Source: Candidatus Falkowiibacteriota bacterium (GTDB lineage Archaea; Iainarchaeota; Iainarchaeia; Iainarchaeales; GCA-2688035). Taken from it: a stretch of DNA of 19,264 bases. The stretch covers positions 1-19,264 of the forward strand of contig JAFCBY010000005.1 of the NCBI GenBank assembly GCA_017610485.1, in the 5' to 3' direction. Position 1 is the first letter of the stretch; each line of letters opens with the position of its first letter. Made by a program: the position numbers and the translations under genes. The notes under the pieces were generated by a model. That model had not been told where the DNA came from, searched no databases, and saw only the letters and a program-made list of their open reading frames with translations. Shown here one piece after another: positions 14,101 to 19,264 of this stretch.

Positions 14101-16241
14101 ACGCCAGCTTTGGAAACTGTGACACAAACGTAAAAACAAGCATGTACTGCAGCTGGGACTGGAACATCACAGGAATAGCAGACAACAACTACTGGATCAC
14201 TATCGAGATTAATGACGGCACAGACACAAACACAGCAGGAGCACAAAGAAGCTTCAAAATAGACCACACAGCCCCAACAACAGTGGAAAACGCCACAGCA
14301 GACCAAAACACCAACTGGCAAAACACAGACGCAAACATACAGTTCAGCTGTACAGACGCAGCAAGCTCATGCAAAAACCTCCACTACTCCTTGGATGACG
14401 TGAACTACCAGCAAGGATGGGGAGCAGACCTAAACATCGGTCTTATAATAGACTGGGACTCAAATCATGAAATATTCTATTGGTCAAGCGATTTAAAAGA
14501 CAACAGCGAGGCAGCAAAACTCTTCCACCTAGCGATTGATAAGACAGCGCCAACAACAGTAGACAACGACTTCAACACCGGCTGGAGCAACATAGACCAA
14601 AATGCGCAAATCTCGTGCCGGGACAGTTTGGGCGGTGATAAAAACGCAGGCTGCAGAAACCTATACTACTCAATCAATGACGTGAACTACCAAATTGGAT
14701 GGGGCCTAGACACAAACTACGGAATAAGCACAACAGGACTAGCAGACGCGAACTATCTAGTATTCTACTGGTCAGACGACAACACATCTAGCGTAGGAGA
14801 CAACAACGGAACAGTTAAACTAATCTCCCTGGCAATAGACAAGGCAGCACCAACAACAAGGGAAAATGTAACAGCAGACGGAAACAGTTCATGGCAGAAT
14901 ACAGACGCAAACATACAATTTTCCTGCAGTGACGCAACAACAGGATGCGATAACCTATACTACTCTTTGGATGACGTGAACTACCAACTAGGATGGGGGT
15001 TTGACCTAAACATAGGCTTGGCAATAACAACAGACCTAAACCACGAAATATTTTTCTGGTCAGACGACAACACATCAGACAACAACGAAACAGCCAAAAT
15101 TATATACCTAGCGCTAGACAAAACCGCGCCGACAGTAACCATCACAGACCCAACAAGTGGAAGCAGCCAAACAGCAACAAGCGTGACTTTGACATACACG
15201 GGAACAGACACAAACAGCGACATAAACAAATACTGGGTCAAAGCAGATTCAGGTAACTGGACAGACAACGGCACAAACCTAACCTACACATTTAGTGGAC
15301 AGAGCAGAACAGCACACACCTACTACCTTAAAGCAACTGATAACGCAGACAACAACAGTTCAGAAGCAAGTGTGGCAGTAACTATCAACGCAGTGGCATC
15401 CACCGCCACAACTGTGGAGGGGCCAGGAGGCCTAACAGGCACAACAAGCCTAGGGACACAACCCATTGATACAAGCACAACAACAGGAATAGAAGAAATC
15501 CTGGCAGACGCAGGGCTTACCTCAGAACAAATAAAGCAGGCACTGGAAGCAAACAGTAAGTTTAAGCTGGAACGAACAATCAGAGTGGAAAAGGAAAGTA
15601 CGCTTGTAGGAACGGCAATCTACAAAACCATAGTAACCATAACAGCAACAAGTCTGAACGAAAAAACAATGACCGGAATCAGGATTATAGAAAACATACC
15701 AAAAGGTATGGTGGAAAGCCAGCTAAGTGGCGCGGAAGAAGGCAGGGCAAATTTGGCAGAAATATCCAGCCCACAGGCATTTACCGTTTTGAAAGAGAAC
15801 CAAATATTAGAATTCATAATAGATAGGCTGGAGCCAAACGGAACAGCAATACTGGCCTATACCATAAGCAACAGAGTCATGGAAACAGAAAACTGGCCAG
15901 CACCAGTAGCAGCAGGCTTCCAGGAACTGGTCCTGTGCCAGGGCATAGAATGCCAGCAACAAACCTGCAAAAACGCAAGATGTAACCCACAGACAGGATG
16001 GTGCAACTACTCAAACCAGGAAGACGGAACAAGATGCAGACAAAACGGAGAGTGTGAGGCAGGAAAATGCGTTGAGAAGCCACTAGCACCGCAACTGCCA
16101 ATACCAACAATACCAGCTACAGACTACACAACACCAATAACAATACTAGGCGCAATAGGCCTAGCGATAGCAACAGGAATGGGAATAAACTACTTCAAAG
16201 GGAAAATGGTTAAGCCTCCGAAGAGAAAGAGAAAAAGATAA
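11103..16241 (+). CDS. Giant membrane-anchored adhesin-like protein: LamG, LamG with inserted 7-bladed propeller, Ig-like repeats
   Basis: 1712 residues. The N-terminus has an uncleaved or signal-anchor helix at about 22-40 (LALVTILTATTLLILLFP). LamG 1 spans about 96-296 and ends QIAEVKIFNRALTQQEI. LamG 2 starts at about 300 (NGLIAYYSFND), breaks at about 418, and resumes at about 720 (WYNVGATYDGTIARIYVNG) to 819. Between the halves are seven repeats of about 40 residues with the core YDGNLFAG...GDGDIYTYDGTTW, a seven-bladed beta-propeller. A beta domain (about 820-920) and an Ig-like domain (about 930-1055) follow. Four Ig-like repeats then open with the AP(T)T motif. A beta domain and a Cys-rich stretch (about 1615-1660) lead to one membrane helix at about 1675-1698 and a KRKRKR tail. 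It is probably a rigid outward stalk with ligand-binding heads. Codons ending in A are strikingly frequent. Confidence 0.85.
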   Translation: MRGERQVSESFKKQQRNTKTLALVTILTATTLLILLFPAAFSPTWNQTNPTDYEAKTGRAGNDFNHTKVTSGLELTADGNIMPDGELYIPDRWQPGGGLIGYWKLDTNVATVAGDSSGQGNNGTWTNGADSNGSWFFDQNAGDFDDVDDEVNMGDITIFDGLTTVSVSVWIKADGSGGKDILKKAGAGDDPIELSWAANENVSFIVRTTGNSGGTGTFVDDIQDTEWHHIVGVYNGSDVRVYVDGIIGGTIGAFSSPLATTSNNFTIGNDWLGQIAEVKIFNRALTQQEIQNEYRRNLDGNGLIAYYSFNDTNSTSNGIEDRAGNDQNGLLVGGADINAAGMWDTNALFLDGVNDYLDIFSSDKAMGISTAITETAWIKLESDFNTSARKLNYTIIDAGSHKLYLDHTSGRLTFEAVNKAQGSWTETNNDPDFNLFLAFGTYDGNLFVGTGGVAGDGDVYTFDGTDWSQSYDGAQERFNSFAVYDGNLFAGQGTGSGDGDVYTFDGTNWNITLNKGYNRALSMTVYDKNLFVGMGTGSGDRDIWTYDGTTWTENFTGGDDSVYALGQYDGNLFAGSVEDDNIYTYDGTTWSNTSFVSAANINSIDSFAVYDGNLFAGTGLDSGDGDIYTYDGTTWTIQNNLTADTISALAVYDGNLFAGTGNDAGEGDILTFDGTTWTKVYDGASNTIYDLIVYDGNLLALEGDSTNGDANILVFGDGIFVSSTTSLWNAGQWYNVGATYDGTIARIYVNGIMENTTTKSIIIDNIQDNLFSNKAFIGRAAGSSRAGGSADYLHGLIEELKLYDGALSTEQIAADYNTWMTDAVYYSPIFDAGSIAKWNTIKWLEDSDVNNSLTLDGRTCDNNSCIGGQFDNTFSGEDIEHSLTLDTNRYFQYRVNLNTNSTDWNPYRTSGTDYGSYARINNMEIDYSLNPVPDANVLQVEGNDFNTALPAFSYATDQNITITFMVSDEAQDDLNFNMWYDTTRGGKTNKIIGDINLSTDASFGNCDTNVKTSMYCSWDWNITGIADNNYWITIEINDGTDTNTAGAQRSFKIDHTAPTTVENATADQNTNWQNTDANIQFSCTDAASSCKNLHYSLDDVNYQQGWGADLNIGLIIDWDSNHEIFYWSSDLKDNSEAAKLFHLAIDKTAPTTVDNDFNTGWSNIDQNAQISCRDSLGGDKNAGCRNLYYSINDVNYQIGWGLDTNYGISTTGLADANYLVFYWSDDNTSSVGDNNGTVKLISLAIDKAAPTTRENVTADGNSSWQNTDANIQFSCSDATTGCDNLYYSLDDVNYQLGWGFDLNIGLAITTDLNHEIFFWSDDNTSDNNETAKIIYLALDKTAPTVTITDPTSGSSQTATSVTLTYTGTDTNSDINKYWVKADSGNWTDNGTNLTYTFSGQSRTAHTYYLKATDNADNNSSEASVAVTINAVASTATTVEGPGGLTGTTSLGTQPIDTSTTTGIEEILADAGLTSEQIKQALEANSKFKLERTIRVEKESTLVGTAIYKTIVTITATSLNEKTMTGIRIIENIPKGMVESQLSGAEEGRANLAEISSPQAFTVLKENQILEFIIDRLEPNGTAILAYTISNRVMETENWPAPVAAGFQELVLCQGIECQQQTCKNARCNPQTGWCNYSNQEDGTRCRQNGECEAGKCVEKPLAPQLPIPTIPATDYTTPITILGAIGLAIATGMGINYFKGKMVKPPKRKRKR
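12361..13260 (+). repeat. Seven propeller-blade repeats inside LamG 2
   Basis: Seven tandem units of about 40-45 codons share the core YDGNLFAG and end near YTYDGTTW. The DNA is partly conserved: 12924-12959 and 13050-13085 are 36-base segments differing at one position. That suggests recent duplication of blades 5 and 6. Blade 4 is shorter by a few codons. Confidence 0.85.
14268..15390 (+). repeat. Four Ig-like domain repeats of 92-100 codons
   Basis: Units begin near 14268, 14544, 14844 and 15123, each at an AP(T)T motif. Units 1 and 3 share NWQNTDANIQFSC-like and LDDVNYQ-GWG blocks. Unit 2 keeps NDVNYQIGWG but has extra residues. Unit 4 has the DPTSGSS...TLTYTGTDTNSDI form of a generic Ig-like domain. 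Units 1-3 have paired Cys, so each may hold a disulfide. Confidence 0.75.
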
Positions 16242-16269
16242 TTAGGGGCAGTCGGAATTCCACCATAGG

Positions 16270-16278
16270 TTTTTAAAC
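16270..16278 (+). promoter_or_regulatory. TATA element for the CTP synthase gene
   Basis: TTTTTAAAC is centred about 37 nt before the ATG at 16311, giving an ~11-nt leader. GGGGAGAG stands directly before the ATG and could serve as a ribosome-binding site. Confidence 0.45.
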
Positions 16279-16310
16279 TTCAAGGCACTATTGTTTTTAG
16301 TTGGGGAGAG

Positions 16311-18005
16311 ATGAAGGGCCAGGACATTCTTAGCGAAATCGCGTCCACTTCTAGCGGCGAATTTTACACACCTCTGCCAAAGGGCTACAAGGCGGGCAAA
16401 ACCAAGTACGTGGTTGTAACAGGCTCTGTCATAAGCGGTGTGGGAAAGGGGACAATTTCAAGCAGCCTGTGCAAGCTATTTCAAGACAGGGGCCTAAAAG
16501 TAGAGCCAATCAAATTAGAGGCCTATTTGAATGTTGACTCCGGAACCCTGAACCCGTTCAGGCACGGCGAAGTCTTTGTTCTGGACGACGGCAGTGAAAC
16601 AGACCTTGATTTGGGCACTTACGAAAGGGCTTTGGACAAGGACCTCCGCGGGGAAAACTTTGTCACCTCAGGAAAGATTTACCAGCGAATAATCCAAAAG
16701 GAGAGGGCGGGAAAGTATTTGGGGAGGGATGTGCAGTTCATTCCCCACGTTACCGGCGAAATAAAGCTTGTTTTGAGAAACCTTGCAATGGAAACCAAGG
16801 CAGACGTGATCCCCATAGAGATAGGGGGAACGGTTGGAGACTACGAAAACATGTTTGCCTTGGAGGCATTGCGGGAACTAAGGTATGAGGAAGGGCCTGA
16901 GAATGTGTGCTTTATTAATATTACATATATACTGGAGCCAAACAGCCTGGGCGAGCAAAAGAGCAAGGCTGCACAGCTTGGCATCAAAAGGCTTCTGGCA
17001 ATGGGAATCCAGCCACAGGTAATTATCTGCAGAAGCCAGACAAAGCTGAAGGAAAGCATCAGGGAAAAAATGTCACTTTACCTGAACCTGGCCAAAGAAA
17101 ACGTGTTTGGAGTGCATGATGTTAGCAACATCTACGGCCTACCGTTAAAGCTCAGGAAAAAGGGATTTGACGAAGCCATCTTGAGGGAGCTCAACCTTGA
17201 AAAGAAGTTCAAGACAAACGGCAACACAGCCCTGAAGGACTGGACAAAGAAAACAAGCATTCAGGGAAAGGCCAAGCCAGTCACAATAGGCATTGTGGGA
17301 AAGTACACCGGTTCAAACGACGCTTACATCAGCATTCTCAAGGCCTTAGAGCACTGCTCTTTCAAGCTCAACAGGCCGGTGAAGGCCAAGTGGGTTGACG
17401 CAACCGATTTGGAGAAGAAAAAGCTTGAAAAGGAGCTCAAGGGAATTGACGGAGTCATTGTTCCGGGCGGCTTTGGAACAAGGGGCATTGAGGGAAAGAT
17501 TGCCGTTGCAAAGCACTGCAGGGAGAAGAACCTGCCATACCTAGGGCTTTGCTTGGGATTCCAGATTGCGTTGATTGAGTTTGCAAGAAACGTGCTAAAC
17601 CTTAAGGGAGCAAACAGCACAGAGTTTGACCCAAAAGCAAAAGAGCCGGTTGTATGCCTTCTCCCAGAGCAGGCAAAGATTGAGGGCCTGGGCGGAAACA
17701 TGCGGCTTGGAGGCCGCGATGTTGAGGTAAAGCCTGGCACAATTGCCTCAAAACTGCACGGCAACGCCAAGACCATTAGGAGAAGATTCAGGCACAGGTT
17801 TGAATGCAACCCTGACTACATCCCGCAGTTCGAGAAAAAGGGAATCGTCTTCTCTGGAAAGGCCCCAAAAGTCCCAATCATGCAAATCCTCGAAATGCCA
17901 GAACACAAGTTCATGATGGCAAGCCAGTTCCACCCAGAACTCACAAGCAGGCCGCTGAACCCAGACGGGCTTTTCTTGGAGTTTGTGAGAAAGAGCGCTG
18001 AGTAG
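16311..18005 (+). CDS. pyrG: CTP synthase (divergent)
   Basis: Makes CTP from UTP, ATP and glutamine, in the cytosol. 564 residues against ~530-550 usual, with an extra N-terminal ~28. The synthase P-loop reads GSVISGVGKG (38-47). Then come AYLNVDSGTLNP, HGEVFVLDDGSETDLDLG and IEIGGTVGDYE, all expected family blocks. The glutaminase domain has PGGFGTRG, the nucleophile Cys414 in LGLCLGFQ, and QFHPE with His541 and Glu543. Known family positions differ in two places. The DPY after the Lys of the KLDPY block is EAY here (70-72). The nearly invariant KTKPTQ nucleotide-binding motif is KSKAAQ (217-222). The fold and the glutaminase catalytic residues are intact, so it is probably functional, but UTP/CTP handling may differ. 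T-rich sequence after the stop (about 18036-18047) may end transcription. Confidence 0.93.
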   Translation: MKGQDILSEIASTSSGEFYTPLPKGYKAGKTKYVVVTGSVISGVGKGTISSSLCKLFQDRGLKVEPIKLEAYLNVDSGTLNPFRHGEVFVLDDGSETDLDLGTYERALDKDLRGENFVTSGKIYQRIIQKERAGKYLGRDVQFIPHVTGEIKLVLRNLAMETKADVIPIEIGGTVGDYENMFALEALRELRYEEGPENVCFINITYILEPNSLGEQKSKAAQLGIKRLLAMGIQPQVIICRSQTKLKESIREKMSLYLNLAKENVFGVHDVSNIYGLPLKLRKKGFDEAILRELNLEKKFKTNGNTALKDWTKKTSIQGKAKPVTIGIVGKYTGSNDAYISILKALEHCSFKLNRPVKAKWVDATDLEKKKLEKELKGIDGVIVPGGFGTRGIEGKIAVAKHCREKNLPYLGLCLGFQIALIEFARNVLNLKGANSTEFDPKAKEPVVCLLPEQAKIEGLGGNMRLGGRDVEVKPGTIASKLHGNAKTIRRRFRHRFECNPDYIPQFEKKGIVFSGKAPKVPIMQILEMPEHKFMMASQFHPELTSRPLNPDGLFLEFVRKSAE

Positions 18006-18035
18006 TTGAGTCCTCTGTAGAATCCACCCTACTGC

Positions 18036-18047
18036 TTTTTATTATTC
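18036..18047 (+). promoter_or_regulatory. T-rich block: TATA element for the next gene, possible pyrG terminator
   Basis: TTTTTATTATTC lies about 25 nt before the ATG at 18066, fitting a leaderless promoter. It is also 31 bases after the pyrG stop and T-rich enough to end that transcript. Confidence 0.4.
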
Positions 18048-18065
18048 CGTTACATAAGATTTTCT

Positions 18066-18773
18066 ATGCCAAAAGCAAGGAAGCTAAAGGGACCTCAGGA
18101 TGTAACAAGAATTAAGTTTAGTTCGGGTGTTGGAGGAAAGCTTGTCAGAATTGGCGGCTTTGATTACGGCAGTATCTATATTGGCAGAATGCGCTTCGAG
18201 GGCGGAAAATGGAAAAGGGTCGCGATAAAAGTTTTCAAAAAGCCGCTCACAGACGAAAAAGTTAAGCTTTACAGAACCTGCATTGCAAGGCTTACAAAGG
18301 CCGGTGTTAGGCTGCCAAAGATGGGCCTTGTCAAGATGAAAACCAAGCACGCCCCGAAAGGTGAATTCGTACAGGTTTCGCAGCTGTTTGGGTCAACAGG
18401 AAAGGGCTCCAAGCTCACTAATAAAATTGACGCCAATTTTACGTCAAAGAAAGCAAGGCTTGAAGCCGTTGGCGAGCTAACAAAGGTGGCAAACGCAGGC
18501 TATCTTCCGGAAATAGATTTGGTTGAAGAATTCACAAGGGGGCGAAAAGGGGCAATTCCAATTGATATAGACACACTTGTAACATATGAAATTCTGTTCG
18601 GGCCTGTCAAAAAGGGCGGAATCGCTGATTCCCTCGTTAGCGCAATAGAAAAAATAGGCCAGACAGTAGAGGCAAAGGAATACAAGCAGTTCTACGACAC
18701 CGCATTTAAAGTTGCCTCACCTTCAATGAAAAAGGCTCTAGAAAAATGTGCTCCTGACTTTGAAAAAAAGTAG
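18066..18773 (+). CDS. Uncharacterised protein with a degenerate protein-kinase-like N-lobe
   Basis: 235 residues, no signal or membrane segment. GGFDYGSIYIGRM (30-42) followed by WKRVAIKVFKK (49-59) resembles the glycine-rich loop and VAIK strand of protein kinases, with Lys55 as the would-be ATP lysine. EKVKLYRTCIARLTKAGV looks like helix C, and EFVQVSQLFGS like the hinge strand. A helix with NAGYLPEIDLVEEF precedes IPIDIDTLV (165-172), where an Asp of IDID could stand for the DFG Asp. No HRD-type catalytic loop is visible and the protein is short, so it would be a minimal or inactive kinase-like fold. This is a structural reading by eye; an unrelated fold remains possible. It ends 7 bases before the convergent Trm112-like gene. 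Confidence 0.6.
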   Translation: MPKARKLKGPQDVTRIKFSSGVGGKLVRIGGFDYGSIYIGRMRFEGGKWKRVAIKVFKKPLTDEKVKLYRTCIARLTKAGVRLPKMGLVKMKTKHAPKGEFVQVSQLFGSTGKGSKLTNKIDANFTSKKARLEAVGELTKVANAGYLPEIDLVEEFTRGRKGAIPIDIDTLVTYEILFGPVKKGGIADSLVSAIEKIGQTVEAKEYKQFYDTAFKVASPSMKKALEKCAPDFEKK

Positions 18774-18780
18774 GCCAGAT

Positions 18781-18957
18781 TTACTTCAGGTTTTCAGCCT
18801 CTTCCACCAGCATTATTGGAATGCCGCCTTCCACGCGGTAGGCAAGCCTGCACTTCTTGCAGATCAGCCTTGACTTGGCCTTCTCGTATTTCAGAGAACC
18901 CTTGCATTTTGGGCAAGCCAAAACCCCCAAAAGCTTTTTGCTCAATTCTTCCGACAT
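18781..18957 (-). CDS. Trm112-like zinc-ribbon protein (58 aa)
   Basis: The sequence LLGVLACPKCKG...LICKKCRLAYRVEGGIPIMLVEEA is typical of the Trm112/YcaR family. It has two CxxC knuckles (Cys15/18 and Cys33/36) for one zinc, and the ending IPIMLVEEA. In eukaryotes and Haloferax, Trm112 binds and activates several methyltransferases for tRNA, rRNA and translation factors. Bacterial YcaR forms are also small. I chose the ATG at 18957 because the protein then has the standard family length; the longer frame to 19095 adds a hydrophobic stretch over a promoter-like AT-rich region. No methyltransferase gene is adjacent. Confidence 0.85.
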   Translation of the reverse strand: MSEELSKKLLGVLACPKCKGSLKYEKAKSRLICKKCRLAYRVEGGIPIMLVEEAENLK

Positions 18958-19070
18958 GGTAAAAAACCTTAGTGTTATTACTCTCAAAAACCAATTTCTA
19001 ATTAAATATATCGTTGCAATTAAACATCTTTTTAGCTTTTTCGGAAAAAAGAGGAAATGAACCGAAAGAG

Positions 19071-19264
19071 TTAAGTAACACGCGATGTAACCCATTGATA
19101 TCCTGCAAGTGCAAGGATTTTTTTGCTTTCTAAGCGGATTCTGCCAATTCCTAATACTCGTTTTCTGTTGATTCCCTTTACGTTGCCTTTCTTGTCAACT
19201 ATTACATATCGATACTCGCCCAAGAATTCTCTTACTTGCTTGGTTTTTTTTGCTTCCTCTGCTA
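19071..19264 (-). CDS. C-terminal end of an unrecognised protein (5' partial)
   Basis: The reverse strand is open from the window end to a TAA at 19071, giving 63 visible residues. They read AEEAKKTKQVREFLGEYRYV, then IVDKKGNVKGINRKRVLGIG, then RIRLESKKILALAGYQWVTSRVT. The segment is basic with alternating charged and hydrophobic positions, compatible with a small beta-rich domain. I do not recognise it. It is upstream of the Trm112-like gene on the same strand with a 113-base gap. Confidence 0.65.
   Translation of the reverse strand, partial: AEEAKKTKQVREFLGEYRYVIVDKKGNVKGINRKRVLGIGRIRLESKKILALAGYQWVTSRVT

Noticed and set aside
14094..14374. Reverse-strand open frames under the giant adhesin gene
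   Set aside because: They are Cys/Val-rich shadows of the repeated Thr/Asn codons and have no start signal or domain.
8170..16241. Prophage or insertion sequence behind the surface island
   Set aside because: No integrase, transposase, terminase, terminal inverted repeats or target duplication is visible.
18958..19095. N-terminal extension of the Trm112-like protein
   Set aside because: Family members start close to the LLxxLACPxC block and the extra stretch overlaps AT-rich promoter-like DNA and the end of the next gene.

Overview
The window looks archaeal, probably from a small-genome DPANN-type lineage such as Diapherotrites or Woesearchaeota. That placement is inference. The evidence seen directly is: a tRNA-Pro(CGG) with a short intron at position 37/38 and a bulge-helix-bulge fold; AT-rich TATA boxes about 25-30 nt upstream of many start codons, implying leaderless transcripts; an archaeal class III (type IV pilin-like) signal peptide; and a Trm112-like zinc protein. 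Genes are tightly packed on both strands.

Layout. 1-1701: the 3' part of a membrane-anchored surface protein of unknown function. 1715-5879: a carbohydrate-metabolism block with a PfkB sugar kinase (minus), a PIG-L deacetylase (plus), a GT4 glycosyltransferase (plus) and a six-hairpin glycosidase related to amylo-1,6-glucosidases (minus). The C-terminal end of the PIG-L gene runs into a GC-rich repeat island. 5937-6728: an archaeal SbcD/MJ0037-like metallophosphoesterase. 6729-7126: an RNA locus holding an apparent tRNA 5' half without a 3' half, an intron-containing tRNA-Pro(CGG), and a 43-residue basic protein on the opposite strand.

7171-16241 is a cell-surface island. It holds a small exported protein, a VirB2/TrbC-like pilin with a structured leader, a type IV pilin-like protein fused to a LamG domain, a secreted right-handed beta-helix protein, and a 1712-residue membrane-anchored adhesin-like protein. 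In the giant protein a seven-bladed beta-propeller appears to be inserted inside a LamG domain, followed by four Ig-like repeats and a Cys-rich stalk. 16311-19264 returns to housekeeping: a divergent CTP synthase, a protein with a degenerate kinase-like look, a Trm112-like protein, and the 3' end of an unrecognised gene.

How they fit together. The surface island could form an adhesion or partner-contact apparatus: two pilin types, LamG and propeller binding modules, and a glycan-facing beta-helix. The upstream kinase, deacetylase, glycosyltransferase and glycosidase could make or recycle the sugars of surface glycans or a storage glucan. These links rest on proximity and domain content only. 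Two divergent gene pairs (2653/2710 and 5879/5937) each seem to share one nearly symmetric TATA element serving leaderless genes in both directions.
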